From an uncultured Pseudomonadota bacterium (GTDB lineage: Bacteria > Lernaellota > Lernaellaia > Lernaellales > Lernaellaceae): a stretch of DNA of 9,590 bases. Under the pieces are notes generated by a model. It was not told where the DNA came from and made no database searches. It was given only the letters and a program-made list of their open reading frames with translations. Positions 7,582 to 9,590 of this stretch are shown one piece after another. How positions within the stretch are numbered: position 1 is the first letter of the stretch; each line of letters begins with the position of its first letter. Location: positions 1 through 9,590 of the forward strand of contig CALBTQ010000484.1 of the NCBI GenBank assembly GCA_937967875.1, in the 5' to 3' direction. The translations under genes and the position numbers were made by a program.

Positions 7582-9216
7582 ATGGCATCGATCGGCGATT
7601 CGTTCCGCCAATTGCGGGGCATGTTTACCCAGTTGTCGCTGGGTAAAAAAATTAGTTTTCTGCTGATTTTTACCATCCTCTTTGCATCCTTTATGGGATT
7701 GGTTTACTGGGCCGGGCAACCGGAGTACCGAATCCTGTATACCGATCTGTCGGCCGAGGACGCCAACTCGATCGTCACGCATCTCAAGGACAATAAAATC
7801 CAGTATCAGATCTCGCGCGGCGGCACGGCGGTTTCGGTGCCCGCGGGGGACTATTACGAGGTGCGCATGTCATTGGCCAACGCCGGTTTGCCGACCGGCG
7901 GCGGCGTCGGCTTCGAGTTGTTCGACCGCAAGTCGCTGGGGATGACCGATTTTCAGATGCGCGTGGCGTACTTGCGGGCGATGCAGGGCGAATTGGCGCG
8001 CACGATTCAGCAGATCGACGTGGTCGAAGGCTGCCGGGTGCACCTGGTGCTGCCGGAGGAAAAGCTGTTCGAGCAGGATCGCAAAGACACGACCGCCTCG
8101 ATCGTCGTCAAGCTGGCCGCCAACGGCCGGCTCAGCGACGAGCAGATCAACGGCATCGTCTTTTTGATCAGCTCCAGCGTCGAGGGATTGGACGCGAACA
8201 ACGTGACGGTCATCGACTCGAAGGGCCGCGTGCTTTCGAAAAAGACGGACGAGGCGGGCGGCGGCTCGCTCACCGATACGGCGCACGGAATGGAGCGTCA
8301 ATACGAGCAGCGCATCATCGGCTTGCTGGCGCGGTCGATCGGACCGGAAAAAGTGGCGGCCAAGGTGACCGTAGAACTCAACGACCAGCAGATCCAGAAG
8401 GTGCAGGAAGTGTACGATCCGGAAGGCCAGGTTGTGCGTTCCGAGCAGGTCGTCACCAGCAAGAACGAGGACAAGGAAAGCAACACCGCCGCCTTCCCGG
8501 GCGCGGAATCCAACCTGCCCGAAACCGCTTACGAAGAGGGCAAGAGTCAGCAAAGCAGCGGTGAAAAGCGGCAGGAAACGATCAATTATGAAATTTCGCG
8601 CACGACCTCGACCATCACCCAGATGGGCGGAACGATCAAGAAATTGTCGGTGGCCGTGCTGATCGACGGCTCCTATCAGGAAAAGGAAAACGCCGAGGGC
8701 AAGGCCGAGCGCGCCTATGTGCCGCGCACCGACGAGGAGATGAACACCTACACCGAGATCATTAAAAAAGCGGTCGGCTTCAGCCTGCAACGCGGCGACC
8801 AGATCGAGGTGGCCAACATCGCTTTCGCACCTGAAGGTTTGGGCGACGAGGCGGCCTTGAAGATGGACAAAACCGGTTTCTACCTGCAGATCCTCAACTA
8901 TGCGATGGCGATCATCGGCGTGCTGTTGTTCCTGATGTTCGTGGTGCGGCCGCTGGTGCGTTGGCTGACCGCCGAACCGGGGCTCGAAGCCGAGTTGGGC
9001 ATCCCGGCCGGCATGCTGCGCGGCGCGACCGTCGGCGAGTTGGAAGCGCAGTTGGGCGGTGAGGGCGCGCCCGGTGAAGCCGAGAAAACGGAGCACGCCG
9101 ATCTGCATGAGCGGATGCGCAAACTCGAGCAACAGCGTTCGAGCTTGCTGGAAACCGCCGCCATGGATCGCAACGCGGTGACTCTGATGGTGCGCAAGTG
9201 GCTCAAAGAAGACTAA
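7582..9216 (+). CDS. fliF: Flagellar MS-ring protein FliF
   Basis: The product has 544 residues and a full FliF layout. FliF forms the inner-membrane MS ring that houses the export gate and carries the rotor. A first membrane helix lies near 25-45. The ring-building YscJ/FliF domain follows, with YRILYTDLSAEDA (49-61), NAGLPTGGGVGFELF (100-114) and VEGCRVHLVLPEE (148-160). A second periplasmic domain (about 240-415) contains a polar insertion rich in S, E and N (about 293-335), as in the variable FliF collar region. A second membrane helix lies near 437-456. The C-terminal cytoplasmic tail ends in AVTLMVRKWLKED (532-544), the conserved FliG-binding segment. The ATG follows an AGGGAAGGG ribosome site. 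The intact C-terminus with fliG 15 bases on shows the gene is complete. No anomaly is evident. Confidence 0.97.
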   Translation: MASIGDSFRQLRGMFTQLSLGKKISFLLIFTILFASFMGLVYWAGQPEYRILYTDLSAEDANSIVTHLKDNKIQYQISRGGTAVSVPAGDYYEVRMSLANAGLPTGGGVGFELFDRKSLGMTDFQMRVAYLRAMQGELARTIQQIDVVEGCRVHLVLPEEKLFEQDRKDTTASIVVKLAANGRLSDEQINGIVFLISSSVEGLDANNVTVIDSKGRVLSKKTDEAGGGSLTDTAHGMERQYEQRIIGLLARSIGPEKVAAKVTVELNDQQIQKVQEVYDPEGQVVRSEQVVTSKNEDKESNTAAFPGAESNLPETAYEEGKSQQSSGEKRQETINYEISRTTSTITQMGGTIKKLSVAVLIDGSYQEKENAEGKAERAYVPRTDEEMNTYTEIIKKAVGFSLQRGDQIEVANIAFAPEGLGDEAALKMDKTGFYLQILNYAMAIIGVLLFLMFVVRPLVRWLTAEPGLEAELGIPAGMLRGATVGELEAQLGGEGAPGEAEKTEHADLHERMRKLEQQRSSLLETAAMDRNAVTLMVRKWLKED

Positions 9217-9231
9217 GCAAAGGAGCGGACC

Positions 9232-9590
9232 ATGTCTGAGGAAATGGTCGGAGTAAAACGAAGACTCAGGGGTGCGGAAAAAGCCGCCGCATTGTTGATG
9301 TTCCTCGGGGAAGAGATCAGCGCCGACGTGTTCACGAGCCTGGGCGACGATGAAATCCGTTTGATCGTCACCACCATTCCCCGCATGGGCGACATCACGC
9401 CCGAGGTGATGGAGACCGTGCTGAACGACTTCAACGAGCGCATCGCCCAGGAAGGCTACATGAGCACAATGGGCCGCGACTTCATCGACAGCGTGGTCAA
9501 CACGGCCATGGGGGAAACAAGCGGCCAGCCTATGCAGACGCGCTTGGCTGCCGAGGGGAGCAACGAACAGATCCGCCGCTACTACCCGCG
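9232..9590 (+). CDS. fliG: Flagellar motor switch protein FliG, N-terminal fragment (runs off window)
   Basis: The frame is open from ATG 9232 to the window end, giving 119 residues plus two bases of the next codon. Full FliG proteins have roughly 330-350 residues, so only the N-terminal domain is present. The pattern GAEKAAALLMFLGEEISADVF (14-34, from G14), then the LGDDEIRLIV helix, ITPEVMETVLNDFNE (55-69) and FIDSVVNTAMGE (84-95) matches the FliG N-domain, which binds the FliF C-terminus. The torque-generating C-terminal domain lies outside. AGGAG (9221-9225) stands 6 bases before the ATG, and the gene starts 15 bases after the fliF stop. The order fliF-fliG is the standard one. Confidence 0.93.
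   Translation, partial: MSEEMVGVKRRLRGAEKAAALLMFLGEEISADVFTSLGDDEIRLIVTTIPRMGDITPEVMETVLNDFNERIAQEGYMSTMGRDFIDSVVNTAMGETSGQPMQTRLAAEGSNEQIRRYYP

Overview
This is a GC-rich, gene-dense bacterial window with every gene on the + strand. It holds part of a flagellar locus controlled by sigma-54. The content (PilZ protein, two NtrC-type regulators, a soluble PAS kinase, FlgC-FliE-FliF-FliG) fits a flagellated Gram-negative bacterium. The overall style is most like Deltaproteobacteria and related lineages, but the lineage is an inference and no marker gene fixes it. Bases 1-33 are not biological: they match the Illumina TruSeq read-1 adapter with one mismatch, so the window starts at an untrimmed contig end from short-read assembly.

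Region 1 (34-1667): the 3' end of a PilZ-domain gene (c-di-GMP receptor family) overlaps by 4 bp a complete sigma-54 response regulator (RR1). RR1 has a receiver, an AAA+ domain with GAFTGA, and a Fis-type helix-turn-helix resembling that of the flagellar master regulators FleQ/FlrA.

Region 2 (1668-1875): an AT-rich intergenic region with a well-spaced sigma-54 promoter at 1817-1832 and upstream inverted repeats.

Region 3 (1876-6613): a three-gene operon. It encodes an exported 706-residue TPR protein, a soluble PAS histidine kinase (4-bp overlap with the TPR gene) and a second NtrC-type response regulator (RR2, 8-bp gap). The kinase and RR2 look like the FlrB/FlrC, FleS/FleR or FlgS/FlgR flagellar pairs.

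Region 4 (6614-6784): a second intergenic region with a near-consensus sigma-54 promoter at 6717-6732. It shares GGCAT-N5-TTGCTA with the first promoter, and also a weaker block 56-59 bp upstream of the GG.

Region 5 (6785-9590): flgC, fliE, fliF and the start of fliG, encoding proximal rod, rod-MS ring junction, MS ring and rotor switch. flgB, which normally precedes flgC, is absent here.

Read together, the window suggests a cascade. RR1, possibly tuned by c-di-GMP through the PilZ protein, would activate the TPR-kinase-RR2 operon, and RR2 would then activate the basal-body operon. The least explained element is the exported TPR protein co-expressed with the flagellar two-component system. 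It could be a periplasmic motor scaffold of the PflA/PflB kind, which is a hypothesis.
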